DNA of 64,000 nucleotides from Beijerinckiaceae bacterium (GCA_947454485.1 CANGJJ010000002.1:1-64000); one strand, 5' to 3'. Counted from the first letter of the stretch, positions 8,548 to 19,457 are shown. Notes: a model not told the origin generated them from the letters alone. Translations and numbers: made by a program.

Positions 8548-9030
8548 TCATGCACGATGATAGGGATGGCCCGACAGAATGGTGATGGCGCGATAAATTT
8601 GCTCAGCCGCCATGATGCGCACCAATTGATGCGGCCAGGTCATGGCACCAAAAGCGGCGACGAGATCCGCCTGCGCGCGCAGGTCTGGATCAAACCCGTC
8701 TGGCCCGCCGATGGCGATGACAAAGCCCGGCGCACCCGCATCGCGTGAGCGCGCAAGATCTTGGGCAAAGGCCTCACTGGTGAGATTTTTGCCGCGCTCA
8801 TCGAGCAGGATCAGCCGTGCGCCGGGTGGGATCTGTGCCCGCACCGCGCGCGCCTCCTCGACCTTGCGGTCTTCGGCGCGCCGTGCACGCCCCTCCTCCA
8901 GCTCGCGCAGATCAACCCCCGTGAGGCCAATCGAACGGGCGGAGGCTGCTGCGCGCTCCATATAGCGCGCACACAGATCTCGTTCAGGCCCAGCTTTCAG
9001 CCGCCCGATCGCGGTGAGGATCACACGCAT
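8548..9030 (-). CDS. rlmH: 23S rRNA (pseudouridine-1915 N3)-methyltransferase RlmH
   Basis: RlmH is a 160-residue SPOUT-class methyltransferase that methylates pseudouridine 1915 in helix 69 of 23S rRNA, on assembled 70S ribosomes. Its features are MRVILTAIGRLKAGPER at the N-terminus, LILLDERGKNLTSEAFA, the SAM-binding knot region FVIAIGGPDGFDP, and a C-terminal LVRIMAAEQIYRA...HPYH. The ATG at 9030 matches the family length; an in-frame extension upstream would overlap rsfS. It is 7 bases after the rsfS stop, the usual rsfS-rlmH pairing. Confidence 0.96.
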   Translation of the reverse strand: MRVILTAIGRLKAGPERDLCARYMERAAASARSIGLTGVDLRELEEGRARRAEDRKVEEARAVRAQIPPGARLILLDERGKNLTSEAFAQDLARSRDAGAPGFVIAIGGPDGFDPDLRAQADLVAAFGAMTWPHQLVRIMAAEQIYRAITILSGHPYHRA

Positions 9031-9037
9031 GCGCGCC

Positions 9038-9475
9038 TCAGTTGGCGGCGCGCGCGCCCTTTGCGCTGCCCTCGCCGGGACGATCACCGCCCCACATTTT
9101 TTCAAGGTTGTAGAAAGTGCGCACTTCGGGGCGGAAGATATGGACGATCACATCGCCAACATCCACGAGAACCCAGTCGCAATGCGGCAGGCCTTCAACC
9201 TTCGGGGTGGGCAGACCATTTTCCTTGCACGACTTGACGATGCGCTCGGCAATCGCACCCACATGCACATTGGAACGGCCACTGGCGACGATCATCACGT
9301 CGGCAAGTGAGGTCTTTCCGTGCAGGTCGATGGAGACGAGATCTTCAGCCTTCGCATCTTCGAGGCTGTGCAGGACAGTCCGCACGAGTTTGCCGGTGTC
9401 CGATACGGAACCTTTCACCGGGGGAAGCGGGGCAGAGCCAGCTTCGGCTTTTTTCGCGGGTGTCAGTGCTTTCAT
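9038..9475 (-). CDS. rsfS: ribosome silencing factor RsfS
   Basis: RsfS is a 145-residue member of the Iojap/RsfS family. It binds ribosomal protein L14 on the 50S subunit and blocks subunit joining when nutrients are scarce. The core at about 28-125 shows LEDAKAEDLVSIDLHGK, ADVMIVASGRSNVHVGAIA, CDWVLVDVGDVIVHIFRPE and the final YNLEKMWG, all characteristic. A short Pro/Ala-rich N-terminal extension and a basic C-terminal tail are additional. It lies between nadD and rlmH in the conserved nadD-rsfS-rlmH arrangement. Confidence 0.96.
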   Translation of the reverse strand: MKALTPAKKAEAGSAPLPPVKGSVSDTGKLVRTVLHSLEDAKAEDLVSIDLHGKTSLADVMIVASGRSNVHVGAIAERIVKSCKENGLPTPKVEGLPHCDWVLVDVGDVIVHIFRPEVRTFYNLEKMWGGDRPGEGSAKGARAAN

Positions 9476-9561
9476 GCTCCAAAACCGGCTTATGCCGGCC
9501 CTTTCAAGATGCGCCTGATTTGCGACAGTTTCAACCTAGATCGCGCGGCAGACCGGTAAAT

Positions 9562-10236
9562 TCACGCCCCGAGCGGTGTCTCGAGCACTGCGCGCTTATT
9601 GCGAAGCTCGGTCGAGGAGAGGTCAGAACGCTTCGCGTGAATGAAAACGAAGCGCGGCGGTTTGGCGCCTGCCAGCAATTTGCTGTCGCTTTCATCAATG
9701 CGATGACGCGACAGCCAAGCCCCGGCTGGACTATGCACCGCTTTGAGGGTCGAGCCCGGACGGTCGATGACCGCGATGGGAACGAGAGCTGCAATATCGC
9801 GCCAATGCTGCCAGCGATCAAAGCTGGCGAGATTATCCGCCCCCATGATCCAGACGAAGCTCACGCGCGGGCAGCGCTCAGTCAGATATTTGATCGTGTC
9901 GTAGGTGTAGCGCGTGCCAATCTGCGCCTCCACACCCGTCACAACGATGCGTGGATGATCAGCCAGACGGCGCGCCGCCGCCATGCGATCTTCGAGCGGA
10001 GGCAGGCCGCCATTCTCCTTCAGCGGATTGCCGGGCGTGACCAGCCACCAGACCTGATCGAGGCCGAGGCGCGCAAGGGCAATGGAGCTGACGAGCTTGT
10101 GGCCATCGTGGGGGGGATTGAACGTGCCGCCAAACAGCCCGACCTTCAGCCCCGGCTCGGTCCGGGGCAGGCGCACAGGTGCGCTCCGGCCCTTGGCCGG
10201 AGGCGGAACGGGACTTGTCCGGCCACTTATGCTCAT
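9562..10236 (-). CDS. nadD: nicotinate-nucleotide adenylyltransferase NadD
   Basis: NadD transfers AMP from ATP to nicotinate mononucleotide, giving deamido-NAD in NAD biosynthesis. The 224-residue protein carries the nucleotidyltransferase motif GGTFNPPHDGH at about 36-46 and WWLVTPGNPLK. FVWIMGADNL follows, and the C-terminal SSTELRNK corresponds to the ISST.IR signature. The first 28 residues are a low-complexity Pro/Arg-rich extension, so translation may start later, although the next in-frame ATG is too deep in the domain. It lies between proA and rsfS on the same strand. Confidence 0.95.
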   Translation of the reverse strand: MSISGRTSPVPPPAKGRSAPVRLPRTEPGLKVGLFGGTFNPPHDGHKLVSSIALARLGLDQVWWLVTPGNPLKENGGLPPLEDRMAAARRLADHPRIVVTGVEAQIGTRYTYDTIKYLTERCPRVSFVWIMGADNLASFDRWQHWRDIAALVPIAVIDRPGSTLKAVHSPAGAWLSRHRIDESDSKLLAGAKPPRFVFIHAKRSDLSSTELRNKRAVLETPLGA

Positions 10237-10313
10237 TTTGTTGAAAATGCCGGGAAGCCCCCCCTAAAGCAAGGGGCAAGGGGCAAATCCCGGCAATTAT
10301 GGTTTAAGCCCGA

Positions 10314-11618
10314 TCAAACGGGGCGGATTTGACCCGCGCCCCGGACCCGGTAGTTGAAGGAACACAGCTGCTCCAGCCCAACAGGCCCCCGGGCATGCAT
10401 CCGGCCCGTGGCAATGCCGATCTCGCCGCCAAAGCCAAATTCGCCGCCATCGGCAAATTGGGTCGAGGCATTATGCAGGACGATGGCAGAATCGACCTCG
10501 CTCAAGAAGCGCTCCGCTGCCGCCTCATCTTGCGTGATGATGCAATCCGTATGGTTCGACCCATAGGTGGCGATATGGTCCATCGCCTCTTGCAGCCCCG
10601 CCACGACCTTCACTGAAATGATGGCCTCGAGATATTCGGTGTGCCAATCGGCCTCCACCGCCTCTTTCACGCGCGGATCTTGCGCCCGTGCTATCGCATC
10701 GCCGCGCACTTCGCAGCCCTTGTCGAGCAGCATGGTGACGAGCGGCCCCAGATGCGTGCCCACGACAGATTCATCGACCAGCAAAGTCTCCGCCGCGCCG
10801 CAAATGCCGGTCCGACGCAGCTTGGAATTGAGAACAATGGTCTTGGCCATCTCCAGATCAGCCGCGCGGTCGACAAAAATATGCACAATGCCTTCCAGAT
10901 GCGCGAAGACAGGCACGCGCGCATCTTCCTGCACACGTTCCACAAGGCTCTTGCCGCCACGCGGCACAATGACATCAATATTGCCGCCAAGGCCCTTCAA
11001 CATCTCGCCCACAGCAGCGCGATCACGCGTCGGCACCAGTGAAATGGCAGCATCGGGCAGGTCTGCTGTGCGCAGTCCCTCAACCAGACAAGCATGGATG
11101 ATGCGCGAGGAATGGAAACTGTCCGAGCCACCACGCAGCACAGCCGCATTGCCCGCCTTGAGGCATAAGGCACCTGCATCGGCGGTGACATTGGGGCGGC
11201 TCTCATAGATCACCCCAATGACGCCCAGCGGCGTGGCGACACGATCAATCTTCAATCCATTGGGGCGCTCGAATGTATCGAGCACACGACCAACAGGATC
11301 TGGCAGCTCAGCAATGGCCTCCAGCCCCTTGGCCATAGAATCGATACGCGCGGCATTCAGCATCAGGCGATCAAGATTGGCCTTGCTGGCGCCCGCTGTG
11401 CGCGCGGCCTCCATATCGCGCTCATTGGCAGCGATAATATCGGCGGTGGAGGTGCGCAGCAGACCAGCGGCGATCATCAGAGCCGTATTCTTGCGCTGGC
11501 GCGGGGCCAAGGCGAGATCACGCGCAGCGCGCCGCGCCGCACGGCCCAGTTCGAGCATGGTCTGCGCCACATCGCGCTTCTCACCACCGCCCTCGATGAC
11601 CCTGAACTTGTCCACCAT
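10314..11618 (-). CDS. proA: gamma-glutamyl phosphate reductase ProA
   Basis: ProA reduces glutamyl-5-phosphate with NADPH to glutamate-5-semialdehyde, the second step of proline synthesis. The 434 residues are the usual length. Visible signatures are [45 protein letters not shown] and the catalytic cysteine in [30 protein letters not shown] and the terminal [15 protein letters not shown] follow. The partner glutamate kinase gene proB lies about 4 kb upstream on the same strand (15553-16680), separated by membrane-protein genes, so they are not in a tight proBA operon here. Confidence 0.97.
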   Translation of the reverse strand: MVDKFRVIEGGGEKRDVAQTMLELGRAARRAARDLALAPRQRKNTALMIAAGLLRTSTADIIAANERDMEAARTAGASKANLDRLMLNAARIDSMAKGLEAIAELPDPVGRVLDTFERPNGLKIDRVATPLGVIGVIYESRPNVTADAGALCLKAGNAAVLRGGSDSFHSSRIIHACLVEGLRTADLPDAAISLVPTRDRAAVGEMLKGLGGNIDVIVPRGGKSLVERVQEDARVPVFAHLEGIVHIFVDRAADLEMAKTIVLNSKLRRTGICGAAETLLVDESVVGTHLGPLVTMLLDKGCEVRGDAIARAQDPRVKEAVEADWHTEYLEAIISVKVVAGLQEAMDHIATYGSNHTDCIITQDEAAAERFLSEVDSAIVLHNASTQFADGGEFGFGGEIGIATGRMHARGPVGLEQLCSFNYRVRGAGQIRPV

Positions 11619-11680
11619 CGCCCTGATCCGATTTTACGTTCCTGCGGCCAGTCTAACCCAATCCCCGGCGGGGGGACAGG

Positions 11681-12232
11681 TCACGGCAGGCCAACGAACC
11701 GAGGATCGGTTGCAAAGAGCCGCGCGGTGAACCGCGAAATCTCCATGAAGGAGCGCCCCTGTGGGGTCAAGCGCCAGCGATCCCCCACACGCTCCAGATG
11801 GCCCGAGCGCTCCTGCTCGGACAAGCGGCGCTCAATCTGCCGCCACTCCTCCACATAAGTCCCCACAAAGGCACGGCGCGCATCTGCCTCACCAAGGTCA
11901 GACTGTTCAAAGCGCGACAGCAAAAAGACGGTGATGGAGCGATCAACCGTCACAGGCCCCAGCACGAAGGCACTAAGCCAGATACAAGCCGCCGCGATGA
12001 CAGCCGAGAGCGCTTCGCCCCGCCACACGCGCGTTACAAAGGCAAGACCCACGCCGCAGATCGCCCCCGCCACTGCGAGTGCGAGGAGGCCCCGAAAAAA
12101 GACAATGCCGCTGCCCATTTGAGCGAGGAGAAAATGGCCGCCCACAAAGGCGAGGCCAAAGATCAGCAGCGCAACCATATGCACCGCGAATGCGCGCAGC
12201 AGGATCGCAGGCCAGCTGTCAGGGTTTTGCAT
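11681..12232 (-). CDS. membrane protein with a winged-helix-like C-terminus, unknown function
   Basis: I do not recognise this 183-residue protein. Residues about 10-115 form four hydrophobic segments. The remaining 65 residues are soluble: a charged stretch (YVEEWRQIERRLSEQERSGH) leads into a compact 'recognition-helix plus wing' pattern, GHLERVGDRWRLTPQGRSF, as in small winged-helix proteins. The ATG at 12232 has AAGGAT 7 bases upstream and overlaps the end of the preceding membrane gene by 14 bases, so the two are coupled. An upstream ATG at 12271 is less likely. The pairing suggests a partner or regulator of the large membrane protein encoded just before it. Confidence 0.75.
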   Translation of the reverse strand: MQNPDSWPAILLRAFAVHMVALLIFGLAFVGGHFLLAQMGSGIVFFRGLLALAVAGAICGVGLAFVTRVWRGEALSAVIAAACIWLSAFVLGPVTVDRSITVFLLSRFEQSDLGEADARRAFVGTYVEEWRQIERRLSEQERSGHLERVGDRWRLTPQGRSFMEISRFTARLFATDPRFVGLP

Positions 12233-14213
12233 CGGCAATATCCTTGGCGAGATAGATTTTGACATGGGCATTTTCGTAAGCGGGCTTCAGCTGTCCTGCC
12301 CATGAGCGCGGATTGTCGAAGATAGGATCCATCTTCACCACAAAGACAGCCTCGATCTTGGCGGATTTCAAACGCGCGCTCACCTCTTCCAAGGGAAGTT
12401 TGTTTTGAAAGATCGGATCAACAATTTCTTTGCGCCACGCAATGGTCTCCTCTGACGCGCCATAGAGCAGCCCATTGTAGCGATCCGCCACAAAACTCGG
12501 GAGATGACCGTAAAGACCAAAGGAATAAGCGCGCCCACGCGCAGGCCTGCCTTGCACAAGAGAGCCTTTGGGCAAGGCCTCATTCAGCCAGAGCCGCGCT
12601 TCAATCTCATCGGGCACTGAAGCAGGATCGATAGGATCTTCGCGGCGCAGATGCACTTCAAAGCGGCTGTGCACACGGTACTGCACCAAACTCACTCCAA
12701 TCGCGACATAGCCCAGACACAAAGCGACCACTGCGCGTTGCCGAAAAGATGCAAATAGACCTTGATCATAGGCGGCAGCCGTCCAGATCGCAGTCGCAAT
12801 CTGCGCGTATAACATCACGCGCCAGGCTAGATCATTGAACAAAGTCGCTGAACGCACAAAGGTGCCAAGCAAAAATGAGGCGACAGTGGAGAGCAACAAC
12901 AACCAGCAGACATCATTACGCAAACAATCTGCGCGGGCATGGTGCCAGAGCAAAATGGAACCAAAGGCAAAAATACCAAATTCAAGCGCATAGAAGGGCA
13001 GCAACAATCCGATTTGCATCGCGATGAATCCGGGGCCGGGATCCATCAAAATTTGCAACCAGGCCGGCGTGCGAAAGGTGAGAGCAATAGGTGCCTCGCG
13101 CGCTGCCAGACCCAGCAAAGTGACAAGCCAAGGCAGGGCGAGGAGGATCGCCACGACACCGGCCACCAGCAAACCAAGATAGAGACGCCGCTTGCGTTGC
13201 CACAATAGCAGTCCAAACCACAGACCCGCCGTGAGCACGGCGCTGAGCGATACATAGATCGACAATCCCGCCATAGAGGCAAAGGCAAGCGCAGCCAAAA
13301 CAACGCCGCGCTTGCTGCGCGCACATAGCGCCAGAAAACCAACCCAGCCCGCTGCCAGTCCCGCCAGATGATGTGGCACCCACAGTGCAGAGCCAACGAA
13401 AGACGTGATCTCCTCATCCCATTTTTCGATCGGTAAATCGCGCCAGTTAAAATCGACAAAGCCGAGCAGTGGGACAGCGGGCAACAGATCAAGCCCCGTC
13501 GTCAGCAAAAGGGCGAGCAAAATGACAAGCGCGCGCGAGCCGCGAGAGCGCAGCAATCCGCTCGCCACACCAAGTTCATGCAAGAGAGCCAGCAAGAGAC
13601 CGAGTGAGAGAATGCAGCCCGCATAGCCAAGATGGCGCGCAGCAAGCCCCAGAGGCTCCAGCAGCTGCAGGGCCGAAGCCAGAATGGTGTAATAGAAATA
13701 ATAATAAGCGACAGGCTTCGTAGTATCAAAGACGCTTGGGTTGAGCGGGGGCGTCCCCCATTGCGAAATCGCCCAAGTGGCCGATGTATGTTTCACCGCA
13801 TCAACAGCCAGCAAACTATGTTTGAGCCCGCCCTCTCCATCAGGCGCATCCACAATCACACAAGCACCGATCACCACCCAAAGCGTTGCGACAGCCGCAG
13901 ACGCCACCCATGGTCCGCGCTCGATCTGTGAGCCCCATAGAACTGCAGCGCCTGCGAGCACACAGCCCGCCAGCGTCAGCGCCATGACGAGAGGGCCTGC
14001 ACGGCCCACCAGATCGAGGAGGATTGGCAAGCCCGCAAAAGCACAGAGCAGGCTGATGCCAAAGCGCCGCGCCAATCCAGCTTCCGCAAAACCGCACAGA
14101 TGAAAGAGGCGCGCAAAGGGCGCACCCGCGGCGATCAAAAGTGCCGCCAGACAAAAGCTCGCAAGACAGGTCTTCAGGATCTCCTGAAGGAAAAAAGATG
14201 TAGCAAAAGACAT
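12219..14213 (-). CDS. large polytopic membrane protein, possibly GT-C-type glycosyltransferase
   Basis: This is a 664-residue protein with many hydrophobic helices (I count about 13-14) up to roughly residue 510, followed by a soluble domain of about 150 residues. A luminal-type loop after the third or fourth helix (residues ~122-165: DAPDGEGGLKHSL..VDAVKHTSATWAISQ, then PVAYYYFYYT) is reminiscent of the acidic first loop of lipid-linked-sugar GT-C transferases. The C-terminal segment has EARLWLNEALPKGSLVQG and ends near KIYLAKDI. No close named relative comes to mind. A cell-envelope glycan function is inference from topology only. It overlaps the downstream winged-helix membrane gene. Confidence 0.75.
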   Translation of the reverse strand: MSFATSFFLQEILKTCLASFCLAALLIAAGAPFARLFHLCGFAEAGLARRFGISLLCAFAGLPILLDLVGRAGPLVMALTLAGCVLAGAAVLWGSQIERGPWVASAAVATLWVVIGACVIVDAPDGEGGLKHSLLAVDAVKHTSATWAISQWGTPPLNPSVFDTTKPVAYYYFYYTILASALQLLEPLGLAARHLGYAGCILSLGLLLALLHELGVASGLLRSRGSRALVILLALLLTTGLDLLPAVPLLGFVDFNWRDLPIEKWDEEITSFVGSALWVPHHLAGLAAGWVGFLALCARSKRGVVLAALAFASMAGLSIYVSLSAVLTAGLWFGLLLWQRKRRLYLGLLVAGVVAILLALPWLVTLLGLAAREAPIALTFRTPAWLQILMDPGPGFIAMQIGLLLPFYALEFGIFAFGSILLWHHARADCLRNDVCWLLLLSTVASFLLGTFVRSATLFNDLAWRVMLYAQIATAIWTAAAYDQGLFASFRQRAVVALCLGYVAIGVSLVQYRVHSRFEVHLRREDPIDPASVPDEIEARLWLNEALPKGSLVQGRPARGRAYSFGLYGHLPSFVADRYNGLLYGASEETIAWRKEIVDPIFQNKLPLEEVSARLKSAKIEAVFVVKMDPIFDNPRSWAGQLKPAYENAHVKIYLAKDIADAKP

Positions 14214-14249
14214 AGTTCAAAAAACCTTGGGATCAAAAGCGCGTAAATT

Positions 14250-15218
14250 CTACAACCATTTTGCCTTTTTGAAACGCGTATAAAGACCGGAGCACAACAC
14301 AAGGATCACCGCCAGAACGACGAAATAGCCATACTGCGTCTCAAGCTCCGGCATATGTTTAAAATTCATGCCATAGATACCCGCAATCGCGGTCGGCACG
14401 GCCAGAATAGCGGCCCAAGCGGCGAGCTTGCGTGTGATGTCGCTCTGGCGCTGCTGCTCGAGCAAAGAGCTGATTTCAAAAACAGAGGTTACAACATCGC
14501 GCAGAGCCGAGACATTGCTCTCCACCCGGCGCACATGATCAAGCACATCGTTCAAATAGGGACGCACCTCCACATCAATACAGGGGACGTCATTATGAAG
14601 AAGCTTGCGCACCAATTCGATGGTCGGCCCGAGCAGGCGCTGGAAGCGGATGAGTTGCCGACGCAAGGTGAACAGACGCATCACCTCAGAACGCGACAAG
14701 AATGTCGCCAACGCCCGCTGCTCCATCGCCAAGACATCATCTTCGATCGTCTCCACGATGGGGAAATAGCCATCGACGATGTAATCCATGATCGCATGGA
14801 GGACATAGTCGACACCATGATTGAGCAGGCCAGGGGCCGCCTCAAGCTGTGCGCGCAATTGCGTATGCGCGCGCGGCGAGCCATGACGCACCGAGATCAC
14901 AAAATTCGGGCCGACAAAAATGGAGGTCTCGCCATAGGCAATGGCCTCACCATTGAGATGGGCCGTGCGCAAGGTGACGAAGAGTTGGTCGCCATAAATA
15001 TCGACCTTGGGCAGCTGATGGGCTTTGAGCGCATCCTCCACTGCAAGGGGATGCAGATGATAGCTGCGCTGCAATTTGCGCAACTCGTCTTCAGTGGGCT
15101 CAAGCAGGCCAATCCAGACAAATTCTGAATGGCTCACGGCCTCCGGCATCGGCTCATCGAGCGCGACATCGCGAACGCGCAGGCCATTGCGATAAAAAGC
15201 GGCGGCAACGACAGACAT
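14250..15218 (-). CDS. corA: CorA family magnesium/cobalt transporter
   Basis: This is a 322-residue CorA-type divalent-cation channel. The large cytoplasmic N-terminal domain (about 1-250) contains FVWIGLLEPTEDELRKLQ, HPLAVEDALKAHQLPKVD and the long stalk helix. Two C-terminal transmembrane helices follow (about 263-285 and 295-313). They are joined by the selectivity motif YGMNFKHMPE, in which GMN is the hallmark. The protein ends in basic FKKAKWL. It forms a homopentamer in the inner membrane and imports Mg2+. It is transcribed leftward ahead of the polytopic membrane gene. Confidence 0.96.
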   Translation of the reverse strand: MSVVAAAFYRNGLRVRDVALDEPMPEAVSHSEFVWIGLLEPTEDELRKLQRSYHLHPLAVEDALKAHQLPKVDIYGDQLFVTLRTAHLNGEAIAYGETSIFVGPNFVISVRHGSPRAHTQLRAQLEAAPGLLNHGVDYVLHAIMDYIVDGYFPIVETIEDDVLAMEQRALATFLSRSEVMRLFTLRRQLIRFQRLLGPTIELVRKLLHNDVPCIDVEVRPYLNDVLDHVRRVESNVSALRDVVTSVFEISSLLEQQRQSDITRKLAAWAAILAVPTAIAGIYGMNFKHMPELETQYGYFVVLAVILVLCSGLYTRFKKAKWL

Positions 15219-15271
15219 TCACAGCCTCCAGCTCTTTTTAAGCTACCAGATGACCATCTATCCTTCGCTGA

Positions 15272-15499
15272 TCACTCTTCGCGCGTCAACAGATGGGACA
15301 ATTTGCGAATGAAGGGCGCAGCCAAAATGACAATCGGCAACATCACCATCCAAGAGCCAAACCAAGCTGGAATCCAGTTTGACAAAAAGCGTCCTTCGCT
15401 GACAAGCGCCATACTCGCCACGCCTGAGGCTATGGCGGATGTCAAACCAGATTGGATGATGCCAAAGACATAATGGGCGTAACGGCGGGGGACGAGCAT
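15272..15499 (-). CDS. DUF2798 family small membrane protein
   Basis: This is a 75-residue protein with two transmembrane segments (about 10-32 and 46-66). The sequence RRYAHYVFGIIQSGLTSAIA, then WFGSWMVMLPIVILAAPFIR, is the DUF2798 pattern. Function is unknown. It lies alone between proB and corA on the minus strand, with about 50 bases on each side. The length equals that of a complete family member. Confidence 0.85.
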   Translation of the reverse strand: MLVPRRYAHYVFGIIQSGLTSAIASGVASMALVSEGRFLSNWIPAWFGSWMVMLPIVILAAPFIRKLSHLLTREE

Positions 15500-15552
15500 G
15501 GGGTCGCTTTCGACAGATTCGCTGTCAGAACCCTAGCAAATTCTGCGCCCGC

Positions 15553-16680
15553 TCACTCCCCCACCAGCACCATATCATCACGGTGGATCATCTCCGCACC
15601 GCCGGGCTGGCCGAGGATCTCTTCAATGTCGCGCGTATTGCGGCCCAGAATTTGCCCCGCCTCGGCGGCATCATAAGCAATCAGACCGCGCCCGATTTCA
15701 GCGCCGGACGCATCGCGCAGCACGACGCAATCACCGCGATCAAAATGCCCTTCAATACGCGTCACACCGGCGGGCAAGAGGCTCTTGCCCGAGAACAAGG
15801 CGCGCGCAGCCCCTGCATCAAGATGCACAACACCGCGCGGCTCAAGCGATCCGGCGATCCATTTCTTGCGCGCTGTGACAGGGGTGGAGGGTGTCAGGAA
15901 CCAGGTGCAAGGCGCGCCCTCCGCGATACGGCGAATGGGATGCATCACACGGCCATCAGCGATGATCATATGCGCGCCACCCGTCGTTGCGATCTTGGCC
16001 GCTTCGATCTTGGTGCGCATACCACCGCGCGAGAGTTCAGAGGCCGCACCGCCCGCCATAGCCTCAATCTCAAAGCTGATGCGCGGCACGATGGGAATGA
16101 GTTTGGCATGGGGGTCATCTTTGGGCGGCGCCGTATAAAGACCCTCGATGTCAGAGAGCAGGATCAACAGATCTGCGCTCGCCATGGTCGCCACACGCGC
16201 TGCCAGACGATCATTGTCGCCATAGCGGATCTCGCTCGTCGCCACCGTGTCATTCTCATTGATGACCGGCACGGCGCGCATCTCAAGCAAACGCCCAATG
16301 GTCTCGCGCGCATTCAAATAGCGCTGACGCTCTTCGGTATCATGCAAGGTGACGAGAATTTGCCCCGCCGTAATTTCACGCTGGCCCAGAGCACGCGCCC
16401 ACACACGCGCCAGCTCAATCTGGCCGACAGCGGCAGAGGCCTGACTATCTGCCAGACGCAGCGGACCTTTGGGCAATTTGAGAACAGTGCGACCCAGCGC
16501 AATCGAGCCAGAGGACACAGCCAGCACATCAGCACCGCGCTGATGCAACTGCGCCAAATCATCCACCAAGGCTTCCAGCCATTCGCGCTTCAACACGCCC
16601 GCTTGCTGATCCACCAGCAAGGACGAGCCGACTTTCACAACGATACGGCGAAAATTGCCGAGGGCAGGGACTGCGCTCAT
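15553..16680 (-). CDS. proB: glutamate 5-kinase ProB
   Basis: ProB phosphorylates glutamate on the gamma-carboxyl, the first and feedback-inhibited step of proline synthesis. The 375-residue protein has an N-terminal amino-acid-kinase domain (about 8-255): [61 protein letters not shown]-terminal PUA domain (about 280-365) contains [13 protein letters not shown] and [16 protein letters not shown]. Its start lies 7 bases after the obg stop, the normal obg-proB coupling. Confidence 0.97.
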   Translation of the reverse strand: MSAVPALGNFRRIVVKVGSSLLVDQQAGVLKREWLEALVDDLAQLHQRGADVLAVSSGSIALGRTVLKLPKGPLRLADSQASAAVGQIELARVWARALGQREITAGQILVTLHDTEERQRYLNARETIGRLLEMRAVPVINENDTVATSEIRYGDNDRLAARVATMASADLLILLSDIEGLYTAPPKDDPHAKLIPIVPRISFEIEAMAGGAASELSRGGMRTKIEAAKIATTGGAHMIIADGRVMHPIRRIAEGAPCTWFLTPSTPVTARKKWIAGSLEPRGVVHLDAGAARALFSGKSLLPAGVTRIEGHFDRGDCVVLRDASGAEIGRGLIAYDAAEAGQILGRNTRDIEEILGQPGGAEMIHRDDMVLVGE

Positions 16681-16687
16681 CGCCTCC

Positions 16688-17764
<1,077 letters not shown>

Positions 17765-17811
17765 TTACCCCGGCGAGCCCGCCGCATCAATTGGCCCGCC
17801 GGTGAGACCGG

Positions 17812-18420
17812 TCAGGCCGTTTGCATTTTCCAGACATCGAGCAAGGGCTCACCCGGCACTGGCCGGGTCAACTGCGCCCGCGTCAGCACATAGGCCATCC
17901 CCGGCACCTGACCGCCCCGCGCCGGAGCGCTCATGACGCAAGGGCATGTCTCGACAAAGCCTGCCGATGCCAAGGCCCGCGCGGCACTCTCTTGCCCGCT
18001 GCGTGCCTGCGCCACCAGCCTGTCAACCTGCGTCAGCCGGAAGGTGGTTGCCGCCAAAGCGCGCAGTGCCTCGCCGATATAACCTTGTCCCCAGAATGGC
18101 TTACCAAGCCAGAAGCTCACCTGCGCCTCAGCGTCACGGGCATTGACCGTGATGGCGCCAATGACATCATTGGGCCGCTGCTTCAGCGTCAGCACCAAAA
18201 TCAGATCGCGCCCACCGACATTGCGCCGCCGGGCATCGAGGATGAATTCAGCGGCAGCACCGGGCGGATAGGGATGCGGGATGGATGCCGTCTGCTCGGC
18301 CACATCAGATTGGCCCGCCAGCTCTGCGATCCGCGCAGCGTCCGAAGCACGCGGCCAGCGCAACCACAGACGAGAGGTTTCCAACCGGAACACATCGTCA
18401 CACATCAAATCGGGGAACAT
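17812..18420 (-). CDS. GNAT family N-acetyltransferase
   Basis: This is a 202-residue acetyltransferase of the RimJ/RimL type. Recognisable parts are LETSRLWLRWPRASDAARIA at the start, GAITVNARDAEAQVSFWLGK, the acetyl-CoA-binding GQGYIGEALRALAAT loop and the final AALASAGF-type helix (ARALASAGFVE). The start at 18420 is chosen because GGAGAA lies 7 bases upstream; a longer frame to 18474 has no such site. It lies between rpmA and obg, a position where a GNAT gene is frequently found in Rhizobiales. The substrate is unknown; N-terminal acetylation of a ribosomal protein is a guess from context. Confidence 0.9.
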   Translation of the reverse strand: MFPDLMCDDVFRLETSRLWLRWPRASDAARIAELAGQSDVAEQTASIPHPYPPGAAAEFILDARRRNVGGRDLILVLTLKQRPNDVIGAITVNARDAEAQVSFWLGKPFWGQGYIGEALRALAATTFRLTQVDRLVAQARSGQESAARALASAGFVETCPCVMSAPARGGQVPGMAYVLTRAQLTRPVPGEPLLDVWKMQTA

Positions 18421-18525
18421 GTCCGTTCTCCATAAGGCTCGCGACAGGCGCGAAAAAAGGGGCTGACGGTGCAACCCCCTTTGAGCTCATGGAGCTTGGA
18501 CTAGCAGGCCTGTATGACAGTCCCT

Positions 18526-18556
18526 TGTCCACCGGGGGTTTTCACCGCCGGTGGAA
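18526..18556 (-). terminator. hairpin downstream of rpmA
   Basis: On the minus strand CCACCGG...CCGGTGG forms a stem of at least 7 bp about 20-45 bases after the rpmA stop. There is no run of T after it, so it may be a weak terminator or a 3' stabilising structure before the GNAT gene. Confidence 0.35.
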
Positions 18557-18571
18557 GGATTGTCCTACCAC

Positions 18572-18844
18572 TTATTCGGCGGCCTCAAGTTTGGCTGCAG
18601 CTACGACATGAATGTAGTTGCGGGTGCCTTTGTTTTTGAACTCGACCTTACCGTCGGTGAGGGCGAACAAAGTGTGGTCAACACCGATGCCGACATTGTT
18701 GCCGGGGTGCCATTTGGTGCCGCGCTGACGTACGAGGATGTTGCCGCCGCGAACGGATTCGCCGCCGAACTTCTTCACGCCAAGACGCTTGCTTTCTGAG
18801 TCGCGGCCGTTGCGTGACGAACCGCCTGCTTTTTTATGAGCCAT
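18572..18844 (-). CDS. rpmA: 50S ribosomal protein L27
   Basis: L27 is a 90-residue protein that reaches the peptidyl-transferase centre of the 50S subunit. [20 protein letters not shown] opens the protein, followed by [25 protein letters not shown] and [15 protein letters not shown]. It lacks the cleavable N-terminal extension seen in Firmicutes. The rplU gene lies immediately upstream (78-base gap), as almost everywhere in bacteria. Confidence 0.98.
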   Translation of the reverse strand: MAHKKAGGSSRNGRDSESKRLGVKKFGGESVRGGNILVRQRGTKWHPGNNVGIGVDHTLFALTDGKVEFKNKGTRNYIHVVAAAKLEAAE

Positions 18845-18922
18845 GGAACTGCTCCAAACCTCTTGCCCGGTGCTTCCACACGCGAGCGGTTAAACCTTGC
18901 GAGAACTTACGTTCTCAAGCGA

Positions 18923-19234
18923 TCAAGCATTGATGCCCGTGATGCGGACAATCGTCAGATCCTGACGATGACCACGCTTGCGCTTCGAATTCTTGCGGCG
19001 ACGCTTCTTGAAGGCGATGACCTTCGGCCCGCGAGCCTGTTCGACGATCTCGGCAGCGACCGAAGCGCCTGCCACCATCGGCACGCCCATCTTCGTCGTC
19101 TCGCCATCAACGACCATCATGACATTGTCGAACGTCACTTTGTCGCCGGGATTTCCGGCAACGGTCATGACTGTAATCGTATCCTCGGCGGCAACCTTGT
19201 ACTGCTTGCCACCGGTCTTAATGACTGCGAACAT
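18923..19234 (-). CDS. rplU: 50S ribosomal protein L21
   Basis: L21 is a 103-residue protein that binds 23S rRNA near L20. The sequence [20 protein letters not shown] opens it. [15 protein letters not shown] follows, and the basic block [20 protein letters not shown] with LTIVRITGI closes it. The ATG at 19234 gives the family length; an upstream frame to 19384 is only a leader read-through. The 220-base region between this start and the divergent comF gene must hold the promoter of the rplU-rpmA unit. Confidence 0.98.
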   Translation of the reverse strand: MFAVIKTGGKQYKVAAEDTITVMTVAGNPGDKVTFDNVMMVVDGETTKMGVPMVAGASVAAEIVEQARGPKVIAFKKRRRKNSKRKRGHRQDLTIVRITGINA

Positions 19235-19457
19235 CTTTAGTCCTCGTGTTCGGCCCCGACCTGTCCGATTGCTCGGGTGGTCGGCTTTTTGGCAGTTGAC
19301 CAGTGATACTTCCCTCTCGCCTGCCCGGCATGGACAAACGAAAAAACGCGGCCAGGGCCGCGCGAAGCCCGCCTTCTTTGACAAAAGCCGCCTTGAGAGT
19401 CAACCAAAACCGGCATGGATGATTGCGCGGCGGCGTTCAAAAACTTAAGCTTGGCTT

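Noticed and set aside
19235-19457. Ribosomal-protein leader (L21-type autoregulatory RNA) upstream of rplU
   Set aside because: No conserved leader structure could be identified by eye; only ordinary promoter space is supported.
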